Shown here: positions 52,676-60,415 of the stretch, one piece after another | Numbering within the stretch: position 1 is the first letter of the stretch | Layout: every line of letters begins with the position of its first letter | NCBI GenBank assembly: GCA_034659475.1 | Contig: JAYEHK010000021.1 | Coordinates: forward strand, 1 to 60,415 | DNA: 60,415 nt | DNA from: JAYEHK01 sp034659475 | GTDB lineage: Bacteria > Bacillota > Syntrophomonadia > Syntrophomonadales > Syntrophomonadaceae | Direction of reading: 5' to 3' | Translations under genes and position numbers: made by a program | The notes under the pieces: generated by a model | Database searches by the model: none | What the model saw: the letters and a program-made list of their open reading frames with translations, nothing else | Told to the model about the DNA's origin: nothing

Positions 52676-54610
52676 TTAGGCGTAAATAGATTCTATTTCA
52701 CGGGCCCAGTTCTTCTCTACTACCTTATTCTTGGTTTTTAATGTAGGAGTAAGTTCGTCATACGCCTGGCTTAGTTTACGCGGAATAATCCGGAATTCTT
52801 TTACCTGTTCAAAGGGTGCTAATTCAGCATTTCCATCTTGAACAGCCTTTTCAACCATTTCGATTAGAAGAGGATTAGTAACAATGTCCTCACCAACAGC
52901 AACACATGTGTGAATACCGGTGCTGTCATCATAGACAAGTTTGCTTTCGTCAAAAGCGATTCCTTTGCTACGGAAAACAGCCACTACCTGATCCCATACA
53001 GGCACGATCAGAGCACTGATGAATTTTCTTCCATCCCCAACAATAAAGGCCTGATCAATAAAAGAATCACGAAGCATGAATGCCTCAACACGAGCCTGTG
53101 CCACATTTTTTCCGGTATCCATTACAATAATGGCTTTCTTTCTATCCACGACACGAATAATTCCAAGTTCATCGATTTCTATAATATCCCCGGTACGGAA
53201 CCATCCGTCCTCTGTGAAATTTGTGGCTGTTGATTCTGGATCATTGTAGTATTCAGTAATAACCCCTCCACCCTTTACGAGGGCTTCGCCGTCTGTATCT
53301 CTTTTGATCTCAAGACCGGGTGCTTGGCGTGCGTTCCAGCTTATTTTGGTTAGGTTTGGCTCGGTTACACTCAGACCACAAACGGTTTCCGTTAATCCCC
53401 AACCGTTTGGTACAACATAGCCCATTCCCAGAAAGACTTTATGCAACTCAGGCAATAATGCGGCTCCACCTGAATTGATAATACGCATTCTGCCCCCTAA
53501 AGCAGCATGTACTTTATCGAAAACCATTTCTTTCGCCTTAATATAATCCTCTCTTAACTGACCGGTTAGATCCTCTAAAGGATCTTTAGAAGCATCCAGT
53601 GTACCCTGCGGGGTAAGGCGGGCGTCAATCATTCTGCTGCCAACATTTAATGACCAATCCCATGCTTCTTTTCCTCCAGGAGCAGCAGAGAATTTGGCTT
53701 CCAATGCAGATACGACACGGGACAGCATTCTGGGTACCCAGCATATCCACGTGGGGCGAACGACCCCAATATCTTCCATCATGAATTTGGGTCCCCGTCC
53801 ATATGCTATTAGAGCACCTATGGCCATCATAGAGAAATATCCGTAAGTACGTTCCATTACATGAGCAAGCGGCATGATACAGAAGTATATATCAGTAAAA
53901 TCACTGGTGAAGTTTCCTAATAACAACTGTCTCTGTGTACGCCAAACGCCAATGACCCAATCCTTATGGGTTAAACGGGCAGCCTTTAATACACCTGTGG
54001 TACCTGAAGTATATACTGTACTTGCAGCGTCAGTAGGTTTGAGACTCTTAATACGCTGATCTAATTCACCTGTGTGTGCAGCACAATAGGAACGTCCCAT
54101 CTGACGAAATTGTTCAAAATTCCAGGTGCGTGTTCCATCCCCTTCAAAACCTCCTTTGAGACAGATAATGCCTTTCAAAGAAGGTACATCTTGCCATTCA
54201 TTCATTGCCTTTTGTAATAGGGTTGGATCTCCACAAAATAGATATGTGATTTCGGAATGGTTCAGGATAAATTTCATATCCCCAACGGCAGCGGAAGGAA
54301 AGATAGTGGTTGTACAACCACCGGCCATTTCAGCTCCCATGTCGGCCCATCCCCATTCTGCACAGGTAGGTGCCATGATCGCAATATTATCTCCAACCTT
54401 AAGTCCAAGGCTTAGGAAGGTATTGCCTATTTCTTCGGATACATCAGCCCATTCTCTGTAGGTGATCGTTTTCCAACCATCTTCGGCCATAAACATATTA
54501 GCCGGACGATCTCCATAGTTGGTTACGGTGTTATAGAACATCTCGACTGTAGTGTTGACATCATACAGTTTGTCTACCATCTGCATGCGCTGCTCAAAAT
54601 CTGCCATCAT
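52676..54610 (-). CDS. Long-chain acyl-CoA synthetase (AMP-forming)
   Basis: This 644-residue protein has the AMP-loop VYTSGTTGVLKAARLTHKD (near 195), LPLAHVMER, GWGLTETVCGLSVTEP, DGWFRTGDIIEIDELGIIRVVDRKK and a long C-terminal domain ending KNWAREIESIYA. It joins fatty acids with CoA at the cost of ATP. Two adjacent ATGs (54610, 54607) are possible starts. Its first bases overlap the truncated PAS gene upstream. The C-terminal end is duplicated near 48.8 kb. Confidence 0.93.
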   Translation of the reverse strand: MMADFEQRMQMVDKLYDVNTTVEMFYNTVTNYGDRPANMFMAEDGWKTITYREWADVSEEIGNTFLSLGLKVGDNIAIMAPTCAEWGWADMGAEMAGGCTTTIFPSAAVGDMKFILNHSEITYLFCGDPTLLQKAMNEWQDVPSLKGIICLKGGFEGDGTRTWNFEQFRQMGRSYCAAHTGELDQRIKSLKPTDAASTVYTSGTTGVLKAARLTHKDWVIGVWRTQRQLLLGNFTSDFTDIYFCIMPLAHVMERTYGYFSMMAIGALIAYGRGPKFMMEDIGVVRPTWICWVPRMLSRVVSALEAKFSAAPGGKEAWDWSLNVGSRMIDARLTPQGTLDASKDPLEDLTGQLREDYIKAKEMVFDKVHAALGGRMRIINSGGAALLPELHKVFLGMGYVVPNGWGLTETVCGLSVTEPNLTKISWNARQAPGLEIKRDTDGEALVKGGGVITEYYNDPESTATNFTEDGWFRTGDIIEIDELGIIRVVDRKKAIIVMDTGKNVAQARVEAFMLRDSFIDQAFIVGDGRKFISALIVPVWDQVVAVFRSKGIAFDESKLVYDDSTGIHTCVAVGEDIVTNPLLIEMVEKAVQDGNAELAPFEQVKEFRIIPRKLSQAYDELTPTLKTKNKVVEKNWAREIESIYA

Positions 54611-55391
54611 CTTGCAACCATCTCCTTTGTATTTTCATATCGAAAAATAAAACAACTAAGCAATTATCAGGAACAGTCTCTCCTCTTAAACGCTCTATTC
54701 CACGCTTTTTGGCAAACTCTCGATAGTCTGGGTGAACATTCTCCCAGAAGTCTTTCCCCTTAATCTCGTTCAAATTGTACCCCACCGTTTCTTCAAACGC
54801 GGAATTGACATAAACCACTTTATTCTCCTCATAAATATATACAGGCACCGGCATGGCTTCTGTTAATTTGCGAAATGAATACGCATGCTGCCCAAATGGT
54901 CTGGGTAGTTTGTACTCGGGCATTTCGTGTCCAATTGCCTGAAATTCGACCAAATCGCCACTGCGTCCATAGATTCCTCGAATGTGCCATTCCTGCCATT
55001 CGAACTCATTACATTTCGTATTAAAACGCAATTTACAACATGCCGTTGGTTGGTCGATATTAATGCCAGATAGTACGTTTAACCACTGTTCCAAATCCTG
55101 CGAAATAACAAACTCCGAAATATGCGCACCAATAATGCTTACATTGAGTATGGCAAAATAATTTCTAAATGCCAGGTTGGCAAAGGTAATGACATTTTCC
55201 GTAGTAAACCGAATAATCATTCCTACATCATCCGTTAAAATCGCATCGTATCTATATTTCATTAACCATAAATCATCAATAAGTTTGTCTTTTTCGCCAA
55301 TGAGTTGTTTGAGTTCCGAAAGTTCTTTAAAGAATTGTTGATCTTCCATAGCCAAGTTTTCCTCTATTACGTCTTTGGCATTTATGTACAT
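54594..55391 (-). CDS. PAS-PAS sensor protein, C-terminally truncated
   Basis: Start ATG 55391 follows GGAGGG with eight bases between; 265 residues. A coiled N-terminus precedes PAS 1 (about 50-120; YDAILTDDVGMIIRFTTENVITFANLAFRNYF). PAS 2 (about 185-235; LTEAMPVPVYIYEENKVVYVNSAFEETVGYNLNEIKGKDFWENVHPDYREFAKKR) ends abruptly after RLRGETVP, running into a non-PAS tail. No output domain remains; AAA-Fis or kinase domains usually follow. It overlaps the synthetase start by 17 bp. It looks like the front half of an activator gene. Confidence 0.7.
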   Translation of the reverse strand: MYINAKDVIEENLAMEDQQFFKELSELKQLIGEKDKLIDDLWLMKYRYDAILTDDVGMIIRFTTENVITFANLAFRNYFAILNVSIIGAHISEFVISQDLEQWLNVLSGINIDQPTACCKLRFNTKCNEFEWQEWHIRGIYGRSGDLVEFQAIGHEMPEYKLPRPFGQHAYSFRKLTEAMPVPVYIYEENKVVYVNSAFEETVGYNLNEIKGKDFWENVHPDYREFAKKRGIERLRGETVPDNCLVVLFFDMKIQRRWLQDDGRF

Positions 55392-55456
55392 TAATATATC
55401 CCTCCGGTACAGCAAATGATTGACATTATATGATCTATTCCAATTTTATCATAAAC

Positions 55457-55498
55457 TTTGAGTGAGACAGGCGGAGATTTCATTTTGTCTCACTCAAA
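55457..55498. repeat. REP-like hairpin
   Basis: TTTGAGTGAGACA and TGTCTCACTCAAA form a perfect 13-bp stem. It belongs to the GAGACA/TGTCTC hairpin family seen at 17.1 and 25.4 kb. It stands between the PAS and EamA transcription units. Confidence 0.7.
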
Positions 55499-55545
55499 AC
55501 ATGCCACAAGGTGTTCACCCTTGTCTCCGCCTTGCAAAATAGACA

Positions 55546-55574
55546 TTGGTCACCTGGAAAAGTTGCGTTATAAT
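55546..55574 (+). promoter_or_regulatory. Sigma-A-type promoter
   Basis: TTGGTC and TATAAT are spaced by 17 bases. The short frame at 55607 and the EamA gene at 55747 lie downstream. Confidence 0.6.
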
Positions 55575-55606
55575 AAATCAAATTGTTTTTAGAAAGGAGC
55601 ATCCTC

Positions 55607-55657
55607 ATGTATTACAATAACTTGTTTGAAAACGACCAACCCACTGTTCATTCCTAG
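55607..55657 (+). CDS. Short 16-residue reading frame, possible leader peptide
   Basis: ATG 55607 has AAAGGAG eight bases upstream and reads MYYNNLFENDQPTVHS to a TAG. It is just after a good promoter and about 90 bp before the EamA gene. It may be a leader peptide or a truncated gene start. No conserved partner can be judged here. Confidence 0.4.
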   Translation: MYYNNLFENDQPTVHS

Positions 55658-55746
55658 GACGGGGATGCACAGTTGTATATTAGATCTGCCCCGTCTTATC
55701 GATTAATGTATTAAAATATTATAAAATAAGACGGAGGTCATAAAAA

Positions 55747-56682
55747 ATGAAAAATACCGTATTAGGAGCAATATGTTTATCTTTAGCAGCCAGTATCTGG
55801 GGCAGTATGTATGTTGTGAGTAAATATGTACTAGATTTTATCCCCCCTATGACACTGGTTTGGTTACGATATGTGATTGCGTTTGTTGTTTTGTATGCAA
55901 TTATAAAGGTTGCGCAGCGCAAAACGAACACATCCACCAAACTCTCGAAAAAAGACTGGTTGCTGTTGGCCTGGATTGGATTCATCGGATATTTTGTTTC
56001 CATCTCTTGTCAATTCATTGGAACAAAGCTTTCAGATGCCCATACGGGTGCACTGATTACCTCGGCAACCCCAGCATTTATAGTGATATTTGCTCGTTTG
56101 GTTTTAAAAGAAACGCTTACGATGCGTAAGATTCTATCTCTGTTAATCGCCACCCTCGGTGTTGCTATTGTGGTTGGCTGGAATCCAGATCTGGGAGATT
56201 ATTTTTGGGGAAACATAATATTGGTAGGTGCAGCAATAACGTGGGCTTTGCTGTCGGTATATGTAAAGGTCGCTTCCTATAGTTTTTCCTCACTGACCAT
56301 AACAACTTATGCAGTTTTGTTTGCATTAATTTTCACCACACCATTCATGTTATGGGAGATGCAAACAAACAGCATTCTCTTGAATGATTCTCTGATCATT
56401 CCCGGTGTTATCTACCTGGGAATCGTATCAACAGCAGGTGCCTTTTTTTTGTGGAACAAGGGCATGGAATTGATGGACGCAGGAATTGGTTCACTGTTTT
56501 TCTTTTTCCAACCACTCGTTGGTGCGGTTTTAGGATGGTTCTTACTGGGTGAACATCTGGATGTGAATTTTTTTGCAGGCGGCCTACTCATTTTGTTGGG
56601 TGTGTTGATTGTAACATTTCAGAAGAATTCGAAATTAAATCAGGACGTAAAAACACCATTATATTACATTTCAAATAAATGA
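55747..56682 (+). CDS. EamA-family (DMT) exporter
   Basis: The 311-residue protein has ten predicted membrane helices in two EamA halves (LSLAASIWGSMYVVSKYVLDFIPPMTLVWLRYVIAF..GTKLSDAHTGALITSATPAFIVIFARLVLKETLT; WALLSVYVKVASYSFSSLTITTYA..SLFFFFQPLVGAVLGWFLLGEHL). These proteins usually export metabolites or drugs. ACGGAGGTCATAAAAA precedes the ATG. A short leader-like frame lies upstream and a strong terminator follows. Substrate unknown. Confidence 0.9.
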   Translation: MKNTVLGAICLSLAASIWGSMYVVSKYVLDFIPPMTLVWLRYVIAFVVLYAIIKVAQRKTNTSTKLSKKDWLLLAWIGFIGYFVSISCQFIGTKLSDAHTGALITSATPAFIVIFARLVLKETLTMRKILSLLIATLGVAIVVGWNPDLGDYFWGNIILVGAAITWALLSVYVKVASYSFSSLTITTYAVLFALIFTTPFMLWEMQTNSILLNDSLIIPGVIYLGIVSTAGAFFLWNKGMELMDAGIGSLFFFFQPLVGAVLGWFLLGEHLDVNFFAGGLLILLGVLIVTFQKNSKLNQDVKTPLYYISNK

Positions 56683-56736
56683 TACTCGGTTATCTGACTC
56701 ATCTGCTTATTTCCCGGGAAATAACGACAAAAGTAA

Positions 56737-56766
56737 AAACAGGGGGGTGTTGTCACCCCCCTGTTT
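56737..56766. terminator. Strong bidirectional terminator
   Basis: AAACAGGGGGGTG and CACCCCCCTGTTT form a perfect 13-bp stem with a 4-base loop, between the convergent EamA gene and the LysE remnant. Confidence 0.85.
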
Positions 56767-56777
56767 CACACTGACGA

Positions 56778-56972
56778 CTAATTAAAAAGCAATAGGTTAA
56801 AATAACTGCAGATCAACATGACAACTATAAAACCGGTGAAGATACCCAACAAAAACTTCAAGATCTTTTTGTATCCAAACCTGTTCCCATTCGACATAGA
56901 CATGATATTATTGGACCCCGGTGTAAAAGTCACAATGAATACATAGGATAAAAACGGAAAAAGATTAACCAC
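56778..56972 (-). pseudogene. LysE-family exporter, 5' fragment
   Basis: From GTG 56972 (GGAGGA six bases upstream) the frame reads VNLFPFLSYVFIVTFTPGSNNIMSMSNGNRFGYKKILKFLLGIFTGFIVVMLICSYF, the first two helices of a LysE/RhtB-type amino-acid exporter (typical TPGPNN motif). It stops at 64 residues where about 200 are expected. The remainder of the gene is absent. Confidence 0.75.
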
Positions 56973-57007
56973 AAGCGATCCTCCACACATTAAAAATCAT
57001 CACGAAA

Positions 57008-57043
57008 AACCAACCAGTTCCATTTCCCTGGCACCGGTTGGTT
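57008..57043 (-). terminator. Terminator of the c-di-GMP-controlled gene
   Basis: On the minus strand AACCAACCGGTGCC pairs with GGAACTGGTTGGTT (one mismatch, loop of about ten bases), followed by TTTCG. Confidence 0.7.
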
Positions 57044-57095
57044 ATTTTGAGCCTATAAAATTACTAATACCAGAACACCTGCATACTTGATTTAT

Positions 57096-57374
57096 CTATT
57101 TTGCACTTCGAGTAAACTCAATACACTGCCTGGCAATGGATAGTTGTTTTTCCAGGGTTTCTTCCACCGTCTTTATCATGGCAGATTCCATTTGATAGAT
57201 GCTTTGATCAGTGCTGATCATATCAATCATGTAATCGACTTCACCCGGATTGTACCCTGTAAAAATAAGCTGTTCGCGTAAGTGTAAAATCCGTTCAACT
57301 TTCTTTTTTTCCGCGTTTGAAACCGACTTCATCTGTCGCTTTTTTAAGCCGGCAAAAGGAAAGTGCATATTCAC
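57096..57374 (-). CDS. Hypothetical 92-residue protein under a c-di-GMP riboswitch
   Basis: Start is GTG 57374, eight bases after AAGGAGG. The 92-residue product is helical and charged, with no Cys-rich or membrane parts except a single Cys (SIARQCIEF). It contains KKKVERILHLREQLIFTGYNPGEVDYMIDMISTD and a long helix ending FTRSAK. I do not recognise a family. A c-di-GMP-I riboswitch and anti-SD/SD pairing lie upstream, and a terminator follows, so it is a self-standing unit made at certain c-di-GMP levels. It may affect motility, adhesion or sporulation; that is inference. Confidence 0.65.
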   Translation of the reverse strand: MNMHFPFAGLKKRQMKSVSNAEKKKVERILHLREQLIFTGYNPGEVDYMIDMISTDQSIYQMESAMIKTVEETLEKQLSIARQCIEFTRSAK

Positions 57375-57429
57375 AGAAAAACCTCCTTAATTCATATCAC
57401 CATACGCTTAAGGAGGCTAATCACTTAAG

Positions 57430-57520
57430 GCATGGCTTCTAGTAACCAGGCTGTCATATCGCCACAGCGACTTAGACCCTTTGGCTTTGCGCCCCCATCT
57501 TTCGATAGGTTTGCCCTTCA
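57430..57520 (-). promoter_or_regulatory. Cyclic di-GMP-I (GEMM) riboswitch
   Basis: On the minus strand it runs AGGGCAAACC, ATCGAAAGAT (GAAA tetraloop), GGGCGCAAAGCC, GGGTCTAAG, a TCGC/GCGA stem, TATGACAGCC and TGGTTAC. TCTAAG/TATGA is a covaried version (C-G to U-A) of the 11-nt tetraloop receptor. After the aptamer comes CCTCCTTAA, the exact complement of TTAAGGAGG, the Shine-Dalgarno of the 57096-57374 gene. A closely related cGAMP-sensing form cannot be excluded by eye. Confidence 0.92.
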
Positions 57521-57744
57521 AAACCACTTGACTCAACGTGTAAACCAGTGCTTAACATAATGATTTTACCATTATTGAACGGGTTATATCAACCTCTACA
57601 TCATCAGTCTCCATTGCATAATATTTGTCCTTCCAGTTCCACCACTTTAATATTACCTGTGAAATAAGGATACAACCGCGGCGCGAGTCAGAAAATCATT
57701 GTAATCCTTGTGCTTCCTTGCCCTACTTATTCAGAGGAATACGT
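57521..57744. other. Non-coding gap between riboswitch and BCCT gene
   Basis: Apart from a probable promoter area for the riboswitch transcript, no gene is supported. A short minus-strand frame (LKWWNWKDKYYAMETDDVEVDI) is seen without a ribosome binding site and is left unassigned. Confidence 0.4.
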
Positions 57745-59313
57745 TTACTTCGCATCATCAATATCCGAGAGGTATTGCGCCAGCATTTGCTCCAACCGGT
57801 GCAGCTTTCGTTTTTCGTTTTGCTTTTCCCGGTGTAATTCTTCCTTAAGTTCCTTATTTAACGATACACACATGCCCAGCATAATCACTGCAAAAGGAAG
57901 GGCAGCAATAATGGAAGCTGTCTGCAGTCCTCCTAATCCACCGCTCCAAAGAAGAACCACTGCAATACCGGACTGCAGAACGCCCCAGACAATCTTTATG
58001 GTGTTTGATGGGTTTAGAACCCCCTGTGTAGACAAGATTCCCAGCACAAATGTTGCGGAGTCCGCGGAAGTAATAAAAAAGGTCACAATCAAAAGAATCG
58101 CTACAATGATTAACAACGTACCTAAAGGAAATTGTTCCAGAGTGATAAAAAGTGCAGAGGTAATATCATTATTCACGGCCTTGGCAATCGGTACATTCTG
58201 AAACATCTCCAGATAAAGAGCTACCCCTCCAAATGTTGCAAACCAGAGTGCTGCCAGTGTAGAAGGCACCAATAGAACCCCCATAATAAACTCCTTTATT
58301 GTTCTTCCCTTTGAAATTCTGGCAATAAAAGTCCCAACAAATGGTGCCCATGCAATCCACCATGCCCAGTAAAACAATGTCCATGAGCCAATCCAATCAC
58401 TGCCTTTAAACGGGGTTAAGCGAAAACTCATAGGAATCAGATTCCAGAAGTAGCGCCCTAAAGTTGCGGTAAAGTTATCAATAATAAAAAGCGTGGGTCC
58501 CAGGATTAAGACAAACAAGAGTAAAGCCGTTGCAATGCTCAGATTCACATTACTCAGAATACGAATCCCCTTATTCAGCCCCGTTGTGGCCGATAGTATA
58601 TAAAGAACGGTTACTACTAATATAATGAGGATCTGTACATTGATATTGTTTGCAATTCCCGAAACATATGCAATTCCGCCATTTATCTGCAATGCCCCCA
58701 GCCCCAGTGATGTAGCGACCCCAAATACTGTAGCAATGATCGCCAGGCTATCAATGCTCTTACCAATTGGCCCATGTACTCTATCTCCAATTAACGGGCG
58801 GAAAGTAACACTGATCAAACCGGGCTCACCTTTACGAAACCTGTAGTAAGCCAAAGTCAGTCCAATAACAGCATAAACCGCCCAGGGATGAAGCCCCCAG
58901 TGAAAGAAAGAATAGCGCAATGCAACCTGGGCTGCTTCAATGGTTTCGGGAGCACCCCCCTCGGGCGGGGTTAGAAAGTGATACATCGGCTCCGCAACGC
59001 CCCAAAACACTAATCCAATTCCCATCCCTGCTGAAAATAACATAGCCAGCCAGGTAAAAAAACCATATTCAGGTTCATCCTCATCTTCACCAAGTTTGAT
59101 CTTTCCATAACGGCCAAAGCCTACATAAATTATAAAGACCACGAAAACAATCGTTGACAGGAGATAAAACCAGCCAAAGGTTTGAATAATAAAATCCAAA
59201 CCCTGTTGCATTTTGTCAGCCATATTTTCCGGAAAAACTATGCCCCAAAGCACAAACAACAATGTAATGGATACCGATACAAAAAAAACAATTCCTACTT
59301 TTCCTTTATTCAT
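57745..59313 (-). CDS. BCCT-family betaine/choline/carnitine transporter
   Basis: This 522-residue protein has about twelve membrane helices and family signatures: SAGMGIGLVFWGVAEPMYHF (near 95), FHWGLHPWAVYAVIGL, WWIAWAPFVGTFIARISKGRTIKEF (near 320) and SADSATFVLG (near 420). It imports glycine betaine or related trimethylammonium compounds, usually with Na+ or H+. A short charged C-terminal tail (KELKEELHREKQNEKRKLHR) may sense osmotic state. Substrate choice between betaine, choline and carnitine is not readable here. Confidence 0.93.
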   Translation of the reverse strand: MNKGKVGIVFFVSVSITLLFVLWGIVFPENMADKMQQGLDFIIQTFGWFYLLSTIVFVVFIIYVGFGRYGKIKLGEDEDEPEYGFFTWLAMLFSAGMGIGLVFWGVAEPMYHFLTPPEGGAPETIEAAQVALRYSFFHWGLHPWAVYAVIGLTLAYYRFRKGEPGLISVTFRPLIGDRVHGPIGKSIDSLAIIATVFGVATSLGLGALQINGGIAYVSGIANNINVQILIILVVTVLYILSATTGLNKGIRILSNVNLSIATALLLFVLILGPTLFIIDNFTATLGRYFWNLIPMSFRLTPFKGSDWIGSWTLFYWAWWIAWAPFVGTFIARISKGRTIKEFIMGVLLVPSTLAALWFATFGGVALYLEMFQNVPIAKAVNNDITSALFITLEQFPLGTLLIIVAILLIVTFFITSADSATFVLGILSTQGVLNPSNTIKIVWGVLQSGIAVVLLWSGGLGGLQTASIIAALPFAVIMLGMCVSLNKELKEELHREKQNEKRKLHRLEQMLAQYLSDIDDAK

Positions 59314-59471
59314 TAATTCCCAACCTTACATCATTTTTATTGATTCTCTAGTTTGCCCGAAAAGTGAAAATTGTTTTCCGTTTTCTTTACATCAACAAAA
59401 AAACTTAAACGTAACCAAAACCGAGCTCAATCATTCGTGGTCTGGAAACCAGAAAATCCTGCCCATGGGTG

Positions 59472-59690
59472 GTTAGTAAGAAAATAGACCTTGAATAGAC
59501 ACACCCTAACGGGTACCACTGATGTTCTCTGCTTTCACTATTAAGGATGCGGATTAACACGGATTATTTTGATGGGAGGTCTCCAGGGGTCCGGCTTCCT
59601 TGCAGCAACGCCTTACTTCTAACCCCCTAACTCCTCACCAATTTTCACCGGTGGTTGTGGTCTGTGTCCATGGATGGTTCCCATGTGAAA
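59472..59690 (+). repeat. Composite dispersed repeat, copy 7
   Basis: It starts AAGAAAATAGACCTTGAATAG, has CACCCTAACGGGTACCACTG, and ends CGGTGGTTGTGGTCTG and CATGGATGGTTCCC. The middle part is more diverged than in other copies. Confidence 0.75.
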
Positions 59691-59786
59691 TAAACCGACC
59701 GCATAATACATATATAGTGACGGTCTAGATGGTATAATAAGCATTATAATTCAGCTCAATTTGAAGCAATATGAAAGGAGAAAAAT

Positions 59787-60410
59787 ATGCGACACAACCA
59801 GACATTATCAGTCTTAGCCTTGCTATTCCTGGTTATTTCCTTTTGTGCAGGCTGCGGTAATCAAGACCCGGTTGCCGACCAAAGTGATCCACCGGCAGAC
59901 AAACTCTCCATAGCAGATTTCATTTCACACACACCAGGCAATTACCGGGATTATGAGGGAGAGGGAAATGAATATGCCGCCTTTAACACAGAGGTCCTCT
60001 ATGCAAAGGACGATCTCATCCAGGTGTCAAATTCGAATGATGGCACGACGATGACCTTTATCTATCGCATCCGTGACAACGAAATTCTGCGTATTTATCG
60101 AGAGGAAGAAAGCTATGATCCCCCCAACATGTTAGAAGAAGGATTTACTCCCAATGATGAAACCATTGTTCTAAAGGCCCCCTTGCAGGTCGGCACAAAA
60201 TGGCAAGCAGACGAAGCAATCAGTGAAATTGTTAGTGTCGACGCCTCCCTGTCGACGCCCGCCGGGGAATTTGATAGCTGTATCAAGGTAGAAACGATCT
60301 ACCCGCAAGCTAAAGCATATTCCTACTATAAAGAAGGCGTGGGACTCATAAAAAATGAGTTTGTTGCAGGAGACATGAAGGTGACTGCCACTCTGAAAGA
60401 ATACCGCTAA
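59787..60410 (+). CDS. Hypothetical lipoprotein
   Basis: The 207-residue protein has a lipoprotein signal (LALLFLVISFCAGC, lipobox CAGC with Cys23) and a beta-rich mature part without a family I recognise. It contains YRDYEGEGNEYAAFNTEVLYAKDDLIQVSNSNDGTTMTF and LKAPLQVGTKWQ, recalling uncharacterised clostridial lipoproteins in which VGTKW repeats occur. GAAAGGAGAAAAAT precedes the ATG. It ends five bases before the window edge, and seems complete. Confidence 0.7.
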   Translation: MRHNQTLSVLALLFLVISFCAGCGNQDPVADQSDPPADKLSIADFISHTPGNYRDYEGEGNEYAAFNTEVLYAKDDLIQVSNSNDGTTMTFIYRIRDNEILRIYREEESYDPPNMLEEGFTPNDETIVLKAPLQVGTKWQADEAISEIVSVDASLSTPAGEFDSCIKVETIYPQAKAYSYYKEGVGLIKNEFVAGDMKVTATLKEYR

Positions 60411-60415
60411 AACAA

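Overview
This window looks like a chromosomal segment of an anaerobic Gram-positive bacterium of the class Clostridia, most likely Peptococcaceae-like or a syntroph. That placement is an inference. It rests on purine-rich Shine-Dalgarno sites, several TTG/GTG starts, sigma-54 regulators beside CoA-transferase genes, stalk-domain and SLH-like secreted proteins, and both Moco and c-di-GMP-I riboswitches. I saw no rRNA, tRNA or CRISPR array.

Layout. (1) 0-6.1 kb, minus strand: a molybdenum/tungsten operon led by a Moco-type riboswitch with an attenuator (mobB, FecCD-type ABC permease, ATPase, binding lipoprotein, THEP1-type NTPase, moeA). (2) 6.3-12.5 kb: a membrane HD-GYP protein, a tail-anchored exonuclease-fold protein that has lost its catalytic residues, a broken glycerol dehydrogenase gene, small membrane proteins and two divergent zinc-ribbon paralogues. 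(3) 12.5-17.1 kb: secreted YcdB/SLH-like and stalk-domain proteins around a ParE/Phd-type toxin-antitoxin pair. (4) 17.1-22.8 kb: a MITE-like element with a 9-bp target duplication, then a MalT-like LuxR regulator, a DUF2442 protein and surface-protein genes, one truncated. (5) 23-29.5 kb: a UvrD-type helicase, an arsR-permease-thioredoxin operon, and tex with an apparent ATA start codon. (6) 29.9-42.6 kb: a PAS-AAA-Fis activator with a sigma-54 promoter and twin upstream palindromes in front of a CoA-transferase gene; slipin/NfeD; TetR with a 22-bp operator; a zinc phospholipase-like protein; an MBL hydrolase; two Gate-domain proteins; a giant PEP-binding/nucleotidyltransferase fusion; glutamate dehydrogenase. 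(7) 42.7-55.4 kb: a rearranged acyl-CoA metabolism region. Intact genes (CoA-transferase, long-chain acyl-CoA synthetase, plsC, patatin) lie among fragments: alkA, marR/MFS, an acyl-CoA ligase and an activator cut at the same breakpoint, a thiolase/CoA-transferase chimera, a duplicated synthetase 3' end and a truncated PAS protein. (8) 55.5-60.4 kb: an EamA exporter, a LysE remnant, a c-di-GMP-I riboswitch ahead of an orphan 92-residue protein, a BCCT osmolyte transporter and a lipoprotein.

Two families of non-coding repeats run through the window. One is a composite element of about 200 bp (about eight copies, ends near TAGAAAATAGG and GGTTGTGGCC..CCATGGAGGG). The other is a set of hairpins sharing a GGGGACGGT-like loop, several of them placed as terminators. 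Recombination between repeated sequences is a plausible cause of the fragments and chimeras in region 7. The most promising leads are the c-di-GMP switch with its orphan target, the thiolase/CoA-transferase chimera, the exonuclease pseudoenzyme, the MITE inserted in a repeat hairpin, and the composite repeat family.
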